Shown piece after piece: positions 24,317 through 33,096 of a stretch of DNA of 64,000 nucleotides. The translations under genes and the position numbers were made by a program. Positions within the stretch are counted from its first letter, which is position 1, and every line of letters starts with the position of its first letter. The notes below the pieces were generated by a model. It saw only the letters and a list, made by a program, of their open reading frames with translations, was not told the origin of the DNA and did not search any database. The DNA is from DASZOC01 sp035550975. Lineage in GTDB: Bacteria > Actinomycetota > CADDZG01 > WHSQ01. Location of the stretch: NCBI GenBank assembly GCA_035550975.1, contig DASZOC010000016.1, positions 1 through 64,000 of the forward strand. Direction: 5' to 3'.

Positions 24317-25852
24317 TTACTTCGCGTAGGCCGCGGACCTCGTTTCCCGGATGACGGTGATGCGGATCTGGCCCGGGTACTGGAGCTCTTCTTCGACCTT
24401 CTTGGCGATATCGCGCGCGATCACCTCCGCGCGCAGGTCGTCGACCTCCTCCGGTTTCACCATCACGCGGACCTCACGGCCTGCCTGCATCGCGTAGACC
24501 TTCTCGACGCCATCGAACTCGTTCGCTATCTCCTCGAGGCGCTCGAGACGCTTCACGTATGTCTCCAGCGTCTCGCGCCGGGCGCCGGGGCGGGCTCCTG
24601 AGATCGCATCGGCGGTCTGGGTGATGACGGCCTCGATCGTGCGCTGCTCGACCTCGCCGTGGTGAGCCTCGATCGCGTGACACACGGCAGGCGATTCCTT
24701 CAGTCTGCGCGCGATCTCCGCCCCGATCAGCGCGTGGCTCCCCTCGACCTCGTGCGTCACCGCCTTGCCGATGTCGTGAAGCAGCGTGCAGCGTTTCGCC
24801 AGCTGAACGTCTTCGAAGCCGATCTCCGCGGCGATCATCCCCGCGATATGCGCCGCCTCGACGACGTGGCGCAGGACGTTCTGCCCGTAGGAGGTGCGGA
24901 ACTTCAGACGGCCGAGGACGCGCACGAGCTCGGGATGCATGTCGGTGATACCGGTCTCCATGACCGCCCACTCTCCACCCTCGCGGATCTCCTGTTCGAT
25001 CTGGGCCTTCGATTTCTCGTGGACCTCTTCGATACGGACGGGCTGGATGCGCCCGTCCGAGATGAGCCGCTCGAGGGTGAGCCTGGCCATCTCGCGGCGG
25101 ATCGGGTCGAAGCACGACAGGACGACGGCTTCGGGGGTGTCGTCGATGATCAGGTTCGTCCCGGTCGTGGCTTCGAAGGCGCGGATGTTGCGGCCCTCAC
25201 GCCCGATGATGCGGCCCTTCATGTCCTCGCTCGGCAACGTGATGGTCGTGACCGTCGATTCGGAGGTCAGCTCGGACGCGACGCGCTGCATCGCGATCGA
25301 GATGATCTTGCGGGCGCGCTTGTCGCCCTCCTCGCGGGCCGTCGCTTCGATGTCGCGGACGATCGACATCGCGTCCCGCTTCGCCTCGTCCTCGATCTGC
25401 TCGATCAGCGCCTGCTTCGCGTCCTGCGACGTCATCCCCGCCACGCGCTCGAGCTCCGACCGGGCCCGCTCGGCGATCCGGTTGATCTCCTCCCGAGCCT
25501 TCGAGAGCTCGGCCTCTTTCGTCTCGATCGACTGCTCGCGCCGGTCGAGGCTGACGGCACGTTGGTCGAGGGTCGCCTCGCGCTGCGAGATGCGGTCCTC
25601 TTTCTTGTCTATCTCGATGCGGCGCGCCTTGAGGTCCGCCTCCGCCTCGGTGCGCATGCGGAATGCTTCGTCCTTGGCTTCTACCAGCGCCTCTCGCTTG
25701 GTGCGCTCGGCTTCCTTCTCGGCATCGGCGAGCAGCGTCCGGGCCCTGGCTTCCGCCGAGGTCGCCTCGCGCTCGCCCATCGACTTCCGATAGAAGTAGC
25801 CGCCTGCTGCACCAGCGAGAAGGCCGAGGACGAGACCGATAACGATCTCCAT
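24317..25852 (-). CDS. rny: Ribonuclease Y
   Basis: Membrane-anchored endoribonuclease that initiates mRNA decay. 511 residues: N-terminal membrane helix (IVIGLVLGLLAGAAGGYFY), a long charged coiled coil (about 25-200), a KH domain (MKGRIIGREGRNIRAFEATT) and an HD domain with HHIAGMIAAE-like and LLHDIGKAVTHE metal ligands, then a C-terminal region. Complete and typical. The neighbouring region 5' of the gene is a 676-nt gap shared with the divergent LPXTG gene; recA/recX lie just beyond, as in many actinobacteria. Confidence 0.97.
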   Translation of the reverse strand: MEIVIGLVLGLLAGAAGGYFYRKSMGEREATSAEARARTLLADAEKEAERTKREALVEAKDEAFRMRTEAEADLKARRIEIDKKEDRISQREATLDQRAVSLDRREQSIETKEAELSKAREEINRIAERARSELERVAGMTSQDAKQALIEQIEDEAKRDAMSIVRDIEATAREEGDKRARKIISIAMQRVASELTSESTVTTITLPSEDMKGRIIGREGRNIRAFEATTGTNLIIDDTPEAVVLSCFDPIRREMARLTLERLISDGRIQPVRIEEVHEKSKAQIEQEIREGGEWAVMETGITDMHPELVRVLGRLKFRTSYGQNVLRHVVEAAHIAGMIAAEIGFEDVQLAKRCTLLHDIGKAVTHEVEGSHALIGAEIARRLKESPAVCHAIEAHHGEVEQRTIEAVITQTADAISGARPGARRETLETYVKRLERLEEIANEFDGVEKVYAMQAGREVRVMVKPEEVDDLRAEVIARDIAKKVEEELQYPGQIRITVIRETRSAAYAK

Positions 25853-26528
25853 CGCCCGCTCCTTCCTCTCGATCGGACCGGGCGCGAGCCGCGGTCAAGC
25901 GGCTGTTGCTCAGCCCTGGTGCGAGCGAACGAACGAGGGTCTAGCTAACCGGTTGTCAGGACAGGGGGTTGACGGTCGAAGCCGAAGATCCCCTGGTCAC
26001 AGGGTGTTTCGCCCACAGGGTGAGCGATAGCCGAATGGTCGTTACGAAGGCCGACAGTGACGGTTTCAGATGACTCTCGCTTGTTCGTTCGAACCTTTTG
26101 GTTGTGTCTAGGCACTTGCTTTCGTGTCTGTTCACAATGGTACGCCCGTGGCGGAGCAGTGTCAGCAAGCCAGGGAATCCCAGACGGACGGGCTGGGCCC
26201 CGAGGAAGGCGAAACGAGGCCCGGCGGCCGCCCTGAGCGTGGCGAAACGAGCCCCGGGCGGCAACGCCGAGCGTGTCGAAACTGACGCCTGAGCCACCCT
26301 TGGAGGGCCGCCCCCATCAAGGCACTCGATCCAGCCCGCTCGATCCAGGCCCCGCCATCGAGGCGCTCCGTCGAGGCCGTTCGACCGAGGCCGACCCGCA
26401 TGAGCAACACGGGCTATGACGCGCCTAGCCAGGACGGGTCACGCGGCAGATTAAGGGATTTGGAAGTTATTGCCGATAGGTCCGGTAGGCGAGCCCAACA
26501 GGGCCCGGGGAATCACTGGGAGGACACC
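25853..26528. other. 676-nt gap between rny and the LPXTG gene
   Basis: No convincing ORF; the short open frames have no supporting start signals. It contains three degenerate ~28-bp direct repeats (26198-26291). After them comes a stretch rich in CTCGATCCAGSCC / CGAGGCCG-type units (about 26310-26395). About 150 nt of possible 5' leader follows before the GTG at 26529. I looked for known riboswitch signatures (c-di-GMP, c-di-AMP, cobalamin) in the leader and could not match any. Confidence 0.5.
26198..26291. repeat. Three degenerate ~28-bp direct repeats
   Basis: Units at 26198-26227, 26231-26261 and 26265-26291 share the core GAGCGTGGCGAAACGAGCCC, with the first reading GAGGAAGGCGAAACGAGGCC and the last GAGCGTGTCGAAACTGACGCC. 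The core resembles the CTGAGC-N-TCGAA repeats scattered between genes in many bacterial genomes; that relation is from memory and unproven. The function is unknown. Confidence 0.55.
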
Positions 26529-27668
26529 GTGAAGCGTTCACTGCGACCACTACTGATGGTCATGGCCATGGTCTCGGGCCTCGTCGCCACGGCGGCACCA
26601 GCGTGGGCCGACCTCGACGCCGGCGTCGGATCGATCGTGAAAGCACCCGTCACGAGCGACAACGACGGCGATGACTCCACCAGTGGCACGTCCTACACCG
26701 AAGACAACGACACCAACGATGGCGGGACCAGCAACAACGTGTCGGACGACGGCGACAACGCCCACCCCTCGGGCAAGGATCGCTCGGTCGAGAGTGGCGG
26801 CTCCGGCAACCAGGGCAAGGCGAAGTCCGACCCGGACGATGACGGACGCGGCCCCGACCGCAGCAACGGCGGCCCCGATAAGCCGAACGGCTCGGGTGGC
26901 ACCGACAAGGCCGACCAGGATGGGAACAACGGTTGCGGCAACGACGACGACTTCGAAGACGACAACGAGGGCTGGTGTGGCAAGCCCACTCGCACGACGG
27001 CCGGTAACGGCTGCACCAAGGGAAACCGTCACGGGTGGGAGTGCAACGACCGCGGCCGAACCAATATCTCCGGTAGCGGCTCATCCACCTGCCCGAACAA
27101 GCACATGGGCGGTGACGACGCCGGCAAGGGCGCGAACCAGAGCGGCGCCTACGGCAGCACGTGTGACGGCTCGCCGTCCCTGAATGGCAACGGCACCGGG
27201 GGCCGCGGCAAGCCGTGCGCCGGCTGTGTAGGAAATGCCGACGACAAGAACCCTCCCGGCCAGAGCCCCGACGGCTCCGACGCCAACACGGGTTACGAGT
27301 GTGACGAGAACTCAGGCGTCGGCCGTACCAACCCTGCCCACTCCGGCTGTACCCCTGCGGCTGCGGCACCGGGCCCCGACGTCCTCGGTCGTACCGACCT
27401 CGCCTGCCCCGCGGGCACCGACAGGGCGGGCCAAGCGATGATCGCTCTGAAGGATTGCGACGACAACGACGACTCGGTGCTCGGGTCGATCGTCCGCAAC
27501 GCCGGGCCGGTCGGTGTCGCCGCCAAGAAGGTGGCCTCCGCGGTTGGAGCCGTACTTCCCTTCACGGGGGCCGGCGACCTCGTAGCGTTCCTCGGACTAG
27601 CGGGTCTGCTCCTTGCGGCGGGCGCGATGATGCTGCGCAAGAAGAACGAGGTCGGTACGGAGGCGTAA
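26529..27668 (+). CDS. Cell-wall-anchored (LPXTG) acidic, Cys-bearing surface protein
   Basis: 379 residues: signal peptide (LLMVMAMVSGLVATAAPAWA), then a low-complexity Asp/Asn/Gly/Ser-rich region with twelve scattered cysteines (NNGCGNDDDF, EGWCGK, NGCTKG and so on). A sorting signal follows: LPFTG, a membrane helix (VAFLGLAGLLLAAGAMML) and the positive tail RKKNE. Sortase would link the Thr of LPFTG to peptidoglycan. No sortase gene is in the window. The even Cys count suggests disulfides outside the cell, and the acidic repeats could bind calcium; both are inference. The GTG start is supported by GGGAGG at 26518-26523. Confidence 0.88.
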   Translation: MKRSLRPLLMVMAMVSGLVATAAPAWADLDAGVGSIVKAPVTSDNDGDDSTSGTSYTEDNDTNDGGTSNNVSDDGDNAHPSGKDRSVESGGSGNQGKAKSDPDDDGRGPDRSNGGPDKPNGSGGTDKADQDGNNGCGNDDDFEDDNEGWCGKPTRTTAGNGCTKGNRHGWECNDRGRTNISGSGSSTCPNKHMGGDDAGKGANQSGAYGSTCDGSPSLNGNGTGGRGKPCAGCVGNADDKNPPGQSPDGSDANTGYECDENSGVGRTNPAHSGCTPAAAAPGPDVLGRTDLACPAGTDRAGQAMIALKDCDDNDDSVLGSIVRNAGPVGVAAKKVASAVGAVLPFTGAGDLVAFLGLAGLLLAAGAMMLRKKNEVGTEA

Positions 27669-27699
27669 CACCCTTAGCCCCACCAATCAGGTTCCGTCC

Positions 27700-27754
27700 C
27701 AGCCGGCTACCGGGGATCGGTCCGCCTCGTGCGCGACTTCCTCGGTAGCCGCTG
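27700..27754. terminator. Inverted repeat after the LPXTG gene
   Basis: CAGCCGGCTACCG (27700-27712) is the complement, with one bulged base, of CGGTAGCCGCTG (27743-27754), with about 30 nt between. It lies in the convergent gap between the LPXTG gene and the VOC gene and could end transcription of either. The long loop and absent U-run make this tentative. Confidence 0.35.
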
Positions 27755-27801
27755 GTCGTTACGCGGACGGATCAGGCGTCGCGCAGGGCCTTACCGGTCG
27801 A

Positions 27802-28200
27802 TCAGGTGCCGGGGAGCGCGAAGAACTCTGCCTGCAGGTTGTCCGGGTCGCGGAATGTGATGACCGCTCCGTACTCGACCTCCTTGACGCCGGAGTGCTC
27901 GATGCCGAGCTCGTCGAGCTTGTTCACCCACTGGTCCATCTCGGCGCGCGACGTGACGTTGAGCGCGAAGTGGTCCAGGCCGACCCGCGTCTCGTCGAAA
28001 CGATCGTCGCGACGGCCCTTGTCGTGGGCGCGGAAGCCCATGATCAAGCCAGACGGGTGCATGTTGACGGTGTACTCGATCCCGTCCTCCGTCCCTTCGA
28101 ACAGCTTCTCGATGCCCAAAAGATCGCTCCACCACTTCGTCGAAGCCTGGACATCGGAGACAGTCAATGTGAGGTGGGACAGACCCGTTATCTGTGGCAT
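27802..28200 (-). CDS. VOC-family (glyoxalase/dioxygenase fold) protein
   Basis: 132 residues with two beta-alpha-beta3 modules. The first starts ITGLSHLTLTVSDVQAS, and the second contains GLDHFALNV and ends FRDPDNLQAEFFALPG. The metal ligands expected in glyoxalase/extradiol members are visible as His9 (SHLTL), His in LDHFAL and Glu in LQAEFF. The actual substrate cannot be inferred. Separated by 41 bp from recX but with no obvious functional link. Confidence 0.85.
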   Translation of the reverse strand: MPQITGLSHLTLTVSDVQASTKWWSDLLGIEKLFEGTEDGIEYTVNMHPSGLIMGFRAHDKGRRDDRFDETRVGLDHFALNVTSRAEMDQWVNKLDELGIEHSGVKEVEYGAVITFRDPDNLQAEFFALPGT

Positions 28201-28241
28201 CGGCGAACCCTAACCGGGGTCCGTCGACGGCGGCCGGCCCT

Positions 28242-28757
28242 TCAGTCCCAGCCCTCCGGCGGGAGAACCGCACGGACCGCATCGTGCGCGATCTCGTGCG
28301 AGAACCCGCGGCGCAATAGCCGCCCGAGCAACGCCTCTGCCTGACGCTCGAGCGGCTTGTCGCCAACCTTCGACACGAACCGCGCGGCGACCTCGGCGGC
28401 CTGCGCAACCTCGTCGATCCCGGCGGCCGCAACCGCTTCCTCCGCCGCCTCGCGCTCGATGCCCTTCTCGATGAGCTCCGCGACGAGCGCCTCTCCGGCT
28501 CGGCCCCTTCCCAAAGCTCGTTCCGATACCCACTGCTGGGCAAAGGCGGCGTCGTCGATCAGACGCAGCTCGATCAATCGCTCGACCGCACGGTCGACGA
28601 CCAACTCCTCGAATCCCGCCATGGAGAGCCGGACCCGAAGCTCGTGCTCGGTGCGCGGGCGGGACGCCAGGAGATGTCCCGCCCGCTGCATGGCTTCGCG
28701 ATAGGCACCTTCGTCGAGTAGCTCCGTCTGGCTTGCGCCGATCCTGGTAGCTGCCAT
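28242..28757 (-). CDS. recX: Regulatory protein RecX
   Basis: Modulator of RecA filaments, encoded 16 bp after recA and surely co-transcribed. 171 residues made of three-helix repeats: HLLASRPRTEHELRVRLSM, RLIDDAAFAQQWVSERAL and RFVSKVGDKPLERQAEAL are the family's recognisable segments. The ATG at 28757 is chosen because GAGGAGG lies 6-7 nt upstream. The open frame reaches to 28829 but that would overlap the recA end and lacks a ribosome site. Confidence 0.94.
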   Translation of the reverse strand: MAATRIGASQTELLDEGAYREAMQRAGHLLASRPRTEHELRVRLSMAGFEELVVDRAVERLIELRLIDDAAFAQQWVSERALGRGRAGEALVAELIEKGIEREAAEEAVAAAGIDEVAQAAEVAARFVSKVGDKPLERQAEALLGRLLRRGFSHEIAHDAVRAVLPPEGWD

Positions 28758-28773
28758 CGCGATCCTCCTCGTC

Positions 28774-30951
28774 CTAGCCGGCGTCCGCCTCCGCCGGTTG
28801 TTTCTTGGGCACGTCGGTCTTGTCGTCATCCGTGGCGAGAAGGCCGAGCTTCTCCTTGATCTTCAGCTCGATCTCCGTCGCGATGTCGGGATTGTCGGCG
28901 AGGAACGCCTTCGCGTTCTCTCTCCCCTGCCCGAGCTGGTCGTCGCCGTAGATGAACCACGCTCCCGACTTCCGCACGATGTCGTGCTCGATCGCGACAT
29001 CGAGCAGGCTGCCCTCTTTCGAGATTCCGAATCCATACTGGATGTCGAACTCGGCCTTCTTGAAAGGCGCCGAGACTTTGTTCTTGACGACCTTCACCCG
29101 GACCCGCGAGCCGACGACCTCGGCTCCGTCCTTAAGAGAGTCGATGCGCCGAACATCGAGCCGCACGCTCGAGTAGAACTTCAACGCGCGCCCGCCAGGG
29201 GTGGTTTCGGGAGAGTTGTGAACCATGACGCCATCAACAAAATAGTTGTGGCTTCCTTCAACCTCGATGTCGTAACGGTTCATGCTGCGAGTCACCGGCT
29301 TTTGGTGAATGTCTATTACTGGAGCCGAGAAGAGCTCGTGTCTCACCTCGTCGAAGGTCGGCTCCACTGTGCACTGTCCTTGGAACTGAGGAAGCAGTTT
29401 GTATTGCATCGAGTCATGGATGAATGGAGCCACGAGGACCTGGAACTCCTCGCTCGCTAGCTTGGTAAAGACGATGATGGCCTTGCCCCTAATTGAAGTG
29501 AGGCGCACATCCAGGTCCCACGTGTCCTGGAGGTAATCCACCACACGCTGGCGTGTGTCCGGAGTCATCGCCTGGACACAGATCTGGATCCGAGCGGAAG
29601 TCTGAGCTTCATTCCGCACATCAAGGTGACCGTCGTCCATGTACCAAACTGCGAGTGACAATGGGGTCAAGTGCTTTAGGTACTCGTCTGAGAAATATTT
29701 CTTCGACCCGACGTAAACCTCATCTCGAAGTTCAGAGAGTTCGACAAGTGGGGTCAGGTCCGCGAACACCGCTCCCTTCTCGTTGGTGGTCCGACACGCA
29801 GGAATGTTCCCTAAGAGGGAGAGTTTCCAGTTCAGGTAGTCGGCTTGTTGGGCTGCGTGACCCATCCGATAGCGAACTCCACCCAGTGCTCCCGTAATCC
29901 GTCGAGGCTTTGTTCCGAGTGAACCGTCACCCATCAAGCCGCCGCGAATGACTTCCCACTGAAATTCGCTGAGTCGTTCTTCGGCGGTTAGGAGAACCAA
30001 ATCTCCAGGACGGAGATCCTTCGCTTCAGTCCACCCATACGGCGTTCGGATCTGATGGTTAGGAGTCGCCGCGAACTGTGCTTTGCCGTTCTTCGTCGGC
30101 TTCGCAACCGTGAACTGCAGGAAGTGGTCCGTCTTACCGTTGTTGAACCAGTTGATGACCTTCTTAGGCTCGACTCTGCCGGTCTCGAAGTTGTACGAAA
30201 GAACTTCAACGGGGATCTTCTGGTTGACGATCTTGCCAATACGCTCTTGGGTTCCATCGGCGAGCGTCACGCGCGTGCTATAGGAAAAGCACCCGAACAT
30301 GACACCGATCTTTTCGCGTAGTTGGTTGATGAAGATGAGGATCGTGTGGCTCCGGTTCACGCTTCCCGCGAGCTTGCGGAGCGCCTGACTCATCAAACGA
30401 GCTTGCAGACCGACGTGCGTGTCGCCCATCTCGCCTTCGAGCTCGGCGCGCGGAACGAGCGCCGCCACCGAGTCGACGACGATGACGTTCATCGCGCCCG
30501 AGCGCACGAGGGTGTCGGTGATCTCGAGGGCCTGCTCGCCGGTGTCGGGCTGGCTGACCAACAGGTTGTCGATGTCGACCCCGAGTGCCTTGGCGTACGT
30601 CGGATCGAGCGCGTGCTCCGCATCGATGAATGCCACGAGACCGCCGGCCTTCTGCGCCTCGGCGATCACGTGCAACGAGACGGTCGTCTTGCCGCTGCCC
30701 TCGGGGCCGTATATCTCCACTATGCGGCCTTGCGGGAGGCCACCTACACCGAGGGCAAGGTCGAGCGCGAGCGAACCCGTCGGCACGACCGAGACATCCC
30801 TGCGGGTGCCTTCGTCGCCGAGGCGCATGATGGCGCCCTTGCCGTGGTTCTTCTCGATCTGTTGCATCGCCATGTCGAGCGCTGCATCGCGCCCCTTGCC
30901 GTCTGCGCCGTTGTCGGTCACCACGCCTCTGGTGCTGTTGCTCGCTGCCAC
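28774..30951 (-). CDS. recA: RecA recombinase precursor containing an intein
   Basis: Strand-exchange protein and co-protease for LexA. The 725-residue precursor holds a 359-residue intein at residues 221-579, leaving a 366-residue RecA of normal size. The N-extein has Walker A GPEGSGKT (82-89), FIDAEHALDP and the loop-1 region, and ends in EKIGVMFG. The C-extein resumes SPETTPGGRALKFYSSVRLD. The GTG at 30951 is chosen because AAGGAGG lies 7 nt upstream. A LexA box sits 80-93 nt before it. Activity depends on the intein splicing out. Followed by recX. Confidence 0.98.
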   Translation of the reverse strand: MAASNSTRGVVTDNGADGKGRDAALDMAMQQIEKNHGKGAIMRLGDEGTRRDVSVVPTGSLALDLALGVGGLPQGRIVEIYGPEGSGKTTVSLHVIAEAQKAGGLVAFIDAEHALDPTYAKALGVDIDNLLVSQPDTGEQALEITDTLVRSGAMNVIVVDSVAALVPRAELEGEMGDTHVGLQARLMSQALRKLAGSVNRSHTILIFINQLREKIGVMFGCFSYSTRVTLADGTQERIGKIVNQKIPVEVLSYNFETGRVEPKKVINWFNNGKTDHFLQFTVAKPTKNGKAQFAATPNHQIRTPYGWTEAKDLRPGDLVLLTAEERLSEFQWEVIRGGLMGDGSLGTKPRRITGALGGVRYRMGHAAQQADYLNWKLSLLGNIPACRTTNEKGAVFADLTPLVELSELRDEVYVGSKKYFSDEYLKHLTPLSLAVWYMDDGHLDVRNEAQTSARIQICVQAMTPDTRQRVVDYLQDTWDLDVRLTSIRGKAIIVFTKLASEEFQVLVAPFIHDSMQYKLLPQFQGQCTVEPTFDEVRHELFSAPVIDIHQKPVTRSMNRYDIEVEGSHNYFVDGVMVHNSPETTPGGRALKFYSSVRLDVRRIDSLKDGAEVVGSRVRVKVVKNKVSAPFKKAEFDIQYGFGISKEGSLLDVAIEHDIVRKSGAWFIYGDDQLGQGRENAKAFLADNPDIATEIELKIKEKLGLLATDDDKTDVPKKQPAEADAG
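29215..30291 (-). mobile_element. RecA intein with LAGLIDADG homing endonuclease
   Basis: 359 codons inserted between Gly of VMFG and Ser of SPETT. Splicing blocks are complete: Cys1 in CFSYSTRVTLADGTQ (block A), TPNH in block B, RYDIEVEGSHNYFVDG (block F) and VMVHN with terminal His-Asn followed by extein Ser (block G). Two LAGLIDADG motifs, IRGGLMGDGSL and LAVWYMDDGHL, keep their acidic residues, so the homing endonuclease may be active. The DNA is visibly poorer in G+C than the flanking recA, fitting horizontal arrival. From memory, the same insertion site is used by the Mycobacterium leprae RecA intein. Confidence 0.97.
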
Positions 30952-31022
30952 TGGCAAGCCTCCTTGTCTAGGCCCGGTCCGGGCCTCTGAACTGACTCCA
31001 GTGACCCTAGAGAGACGGTGTG

Positions 31023-31044
31023 ACAATAGTCGAACAGACGTTCG
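31023..31044 (-). promoter_or_regulatory. recA promoter with LexA box
   Basis: CGAACAGACGTTCG at 31031-31044 is a LexA box of the same type as those at lexA. On the minus strand it is followed at once by TATTGT (31028-31023), a fair -10 element, so LexA would block the promoter spacer. No strong -35 is seen. Confidence 0.88.
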
Positions 31045-31188
31045 GGTAGGGGGATTTCCATCGGCGAATCCCCACCCCGTAACTACGCACCTGTCATTCT
31101 AGGCCCGAACCCGCTCAGGGGGAAGCAGGACGCGGGCGCCGTGCCGTCGAAGCCGTTCGTAGAGGGTTGTCACAAGGGAGGAGACGGC

Positions 31189-32496
31189 ATGGATCTGAGG
31201 CGGATTGGCGTCGCGACGCTCGTAGCGGGGCTTATGGCCGCGGCTATGGTCCCTGCGAGCGCGGGTGGCGCCGAGCCGGAACCGCCCCGTACCGAGTTCG
31301 AGGAAAGCGGCGGCGCCGAGTGGACGTCGCACGAGGGCGAGCTGTCGTTCCTCCCGGCGGTAGACAAAGCCTCCAACCGCGTCGAGATCGACACGATCGG
31401 CACGACCAAACGCGGCCGCCCCGTCCACCTCGTGCGCATGGGGCACCCCGCCCCCGCGCCGCGCGCCCTCGCGTTGCGGCGCCCGCCGACGTTGTTCGTG
31501 TGTAGCCAGCACGGGAACGAACCTGCGGGCCGCGAAGCCTGCCTCCAGCGCCTGCGCGATCTCGCGTTCACCGACGATCCTCAGCTCGTGGCTCAGCTGA
31601 AGGCGCAGACGATCCTGTTCGTGCCCTCTGCGAACCCCGACGGGCGCGAGTCGAACTCGCGCGGCAACTCCGACGGTACCGACATCAACCGCGACCACCT
31701 CCATCTCGCTACTCCCGAGGCTCGCGCGATCGCCGCCGTGGTACGTGACTGGGAGCCGGAGGCCGTCGTCGACCTCCACGAATACGGCCCCGCGATCCCC
31801 GCGGTCTACGACGACGAGGTCCTCGTGCTGTGGCCGCGCAACCTCAACGTGGATGAAGACGTGCATGCGCAGGCGAAAGACCTCGCGCTCGAGTACATCG
31901 CGAAGGACGAGGAGGAAGCCGGCTACTCGACCGATGAGTACGGGATGTACGAGGTCGCCGGCCACGACATCCATCAGGCCGCAGGTGACGGCGACGAAGG
32001 CATCGCACGCAACGCGATGGGATTACGACACTCGCTCGGGATCCTCGTGGAGAGCCGGGTCAACAGTGACGTACGCAACGGTCCGCAGGAATTGAACGAC
32101 CCCGCCGTCAGGCTGCGGCGAGTCGCATCCCAAAACGTGGCGATCGACGCGACGCTCCGCTTCATGCGCGAGCGTGGGGAGAAGGTGGCGCGTGTGACCG
32201 CCACCGCGCGCCGGCGCGCGATAGAGGAGGGCCGGCTGCGCCGCGAACCCGTCTATTTCGGCGGCGCCGACAACAGCGAGCCGTCGGAGGACGAGATCCA
32301 GGATCCTCCGCCGTGTGGTTACGAGCTCACGAAGGAACAGCTGGGCCAGGTCAAGCAGACGATGAGGCTGCTGGACATCGTCACGCGCGGCACCTACGTC
32401 TCCATGGCGCAGGAGGCCGAGCCCCTGATCGCGTTGGTGCTCGACGAGCGCGGCGAGCGGCATTCGGTGGCCGCGGCCCCCGACATGGAGTGTTGA
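31189..32496 (+). CDS. Secreted M14-family zinc carboxypeptidase
   Basis: 435 residues with signal peptide (ATLVAGLMAAAMVPASAGG). Zinc ligands His108 and Glu111 lie in SQHGNEPAG and His197 in VVDLHEYG. Substrate-binding NRDH is at 167-170 and a candidate catalytic Glu lies in LGILVESRV. The order and spacing fit metallocarboxypeptidases of the M14 family, in the branch near murein-peptide or DUF2817-like peptidases, but specificity is not predictable. The ATG at 31189 is chosen over the earlier in-frame start because of GGGAGGAG upstream and the signal peptide. Monocistronic. Confidence 0.88.
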   Translation: MDLRRIGVATLVAGLMAAAMVPASAGGAEPEPPRTEFEESGGAEWTSHEGELSFLPAVDKASNRVEIDTIGTTKRGRPVHLVRMGHPAPAPRALALRRPPTLFVCSQHGNEPAGREACLQRLRDLAFTDDPQLVAQLKAQTILFVPSANPDGRESNSRGNSDGTDINRDHLHLATPEARAIAAVVRDWEPEAVVDLHEYGPAIPAVYDDEVLVLWPRNLNVDEDVHAQAKDLALEYIAKDEEEAGYSTDEYGMYEVAGHDIHQAAGDGDEGIARNAMGLRHSLGILVESRVNSDVRNGPQELNDPAVRLRRVASQNVAIDATLRFMRERGEKVARVTATARRRAIEEGRLRREPVYFGGADNSEPSEDEIQDPPPCGYELTKEQLGQVKQTMRLLDIVTRGTYVSMAQEAEPLIALVLDERGERHSVAAAPDMEC

Positions 32497-32568
32497 CCCC
32501 CGCCTGAAGAACGAGTCTCGATGAGTCGCGGAGAACCCGCACGACGTGATGCACGCGGCGGGCGGAAA

Positions 32569-33057
32569 CTACGCTTGCGCCAGCAGGCCCTTGAGGTCGA
32601 GCGGCAGCGTGGCCATGGCGAGCGAGCCGTCGACGTTGCGTGGCCACTCCTCTTTCGGACGGTCGACGTAGAGCTCGATCCCGTTGCCGTCGGGATCGGC
32701 GAGATAGATCGCCTCGCTGACCCCGTGATCTGATGCGCCGTCGATCGGCCATCCCGACTCGAGCAACCGCTTGAGCGCGGCCGCCAGCGCGGCGCGGTCC
32801 GGATACAAGATCGCGAAATGGAACAGCCCCGTCGTTCCGGGTGCGGGTGGTGAACCGCCTCGACTCTGCCACGTGTTCAGCCCGATGTGATGGTGGTAGC
32901 CGCCGGCGGACATGAACGCGGCGTCGGTCCCGTATCGGCTCTGGACCTCGAACCCGAGCTTCTCGCGGTAGAACGCGACCGCACGCTCGAGGTCGGACAC
33001 CTTCAGGTGAACGTGGCCGATCGAGGTCCCTGCAGGGGCTACGTAGTCGTCGTCCAT
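32569..33057 (-). CDS. VOC-family dioxygenase-like protein
   Basis: 162 residues with the catechol-2,3-dioxygenase-type fold: SIGHVHLKVSDLERAVAFYR at the N-terminus, GGYHHHIGLNTW and GLFHFAILYPD in the middle, and YLADPDGNGIELYVDRP with the final metal Glu. Resembles the CatE/YfiE group of ring-cleavage-like proteins. No aromatic-degradation genes surround it, so the substrate is unknown. Lies 39 bp from the end of the minus-strand membrane-protein gene. Confidence 0.87.
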   Translation of the reverse strand: MDDDYVAPAGTSIGHVHLKVSDLERAVAFYREKLGFEVQSRYGTDAAFMSAGGYHHHIGLNTWQSRGGSPPAPGTTGLFHFAILYPDRAALAAALKRLLESGWPIDGASDHGVSEAIYLADPDGNGIELYVDRPKEEWPRNVDGSLAMATLPLDLKGLLAQA

Positions 33058-33096
33058 GTCTCCTAGAACCAGCGCGTCAGGCTGATATTCCGCCGG

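Noticed and set aside
26198..26291. CRISPR-like array
   Set aside because: Only three diverged units with no spacers of equal size and no cas genes nearby.
26380..26528. Possible c-di-AMP or c-di-GMP riboswitch before the LPXTG gene
   Set aside because: I could not align the conserved core of either class; a few G-rich matches are expected by chance at this base composition.
28774..30951. recA looked interrupted, as if broken by a foreign insertion
   Set aside because: The frame is continuous and the insert has all intein splicing residues, so it is an intein rather than gene disruption.
31099..31974. A 291-codon minus-strand frame over the M14 peptidase gene
   Set aside because: The plus-strand gene has a signal peptide, zinc motifs and a good ribosome site; the minus frame has none.
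32569..33057. Aromatic-compound ring-cleavage pathway (two VOC proteins plus a LigB-like protein)
   Set aside because: The three genes are far apart, in housekeeping contexts, and no other degradation genes are present.
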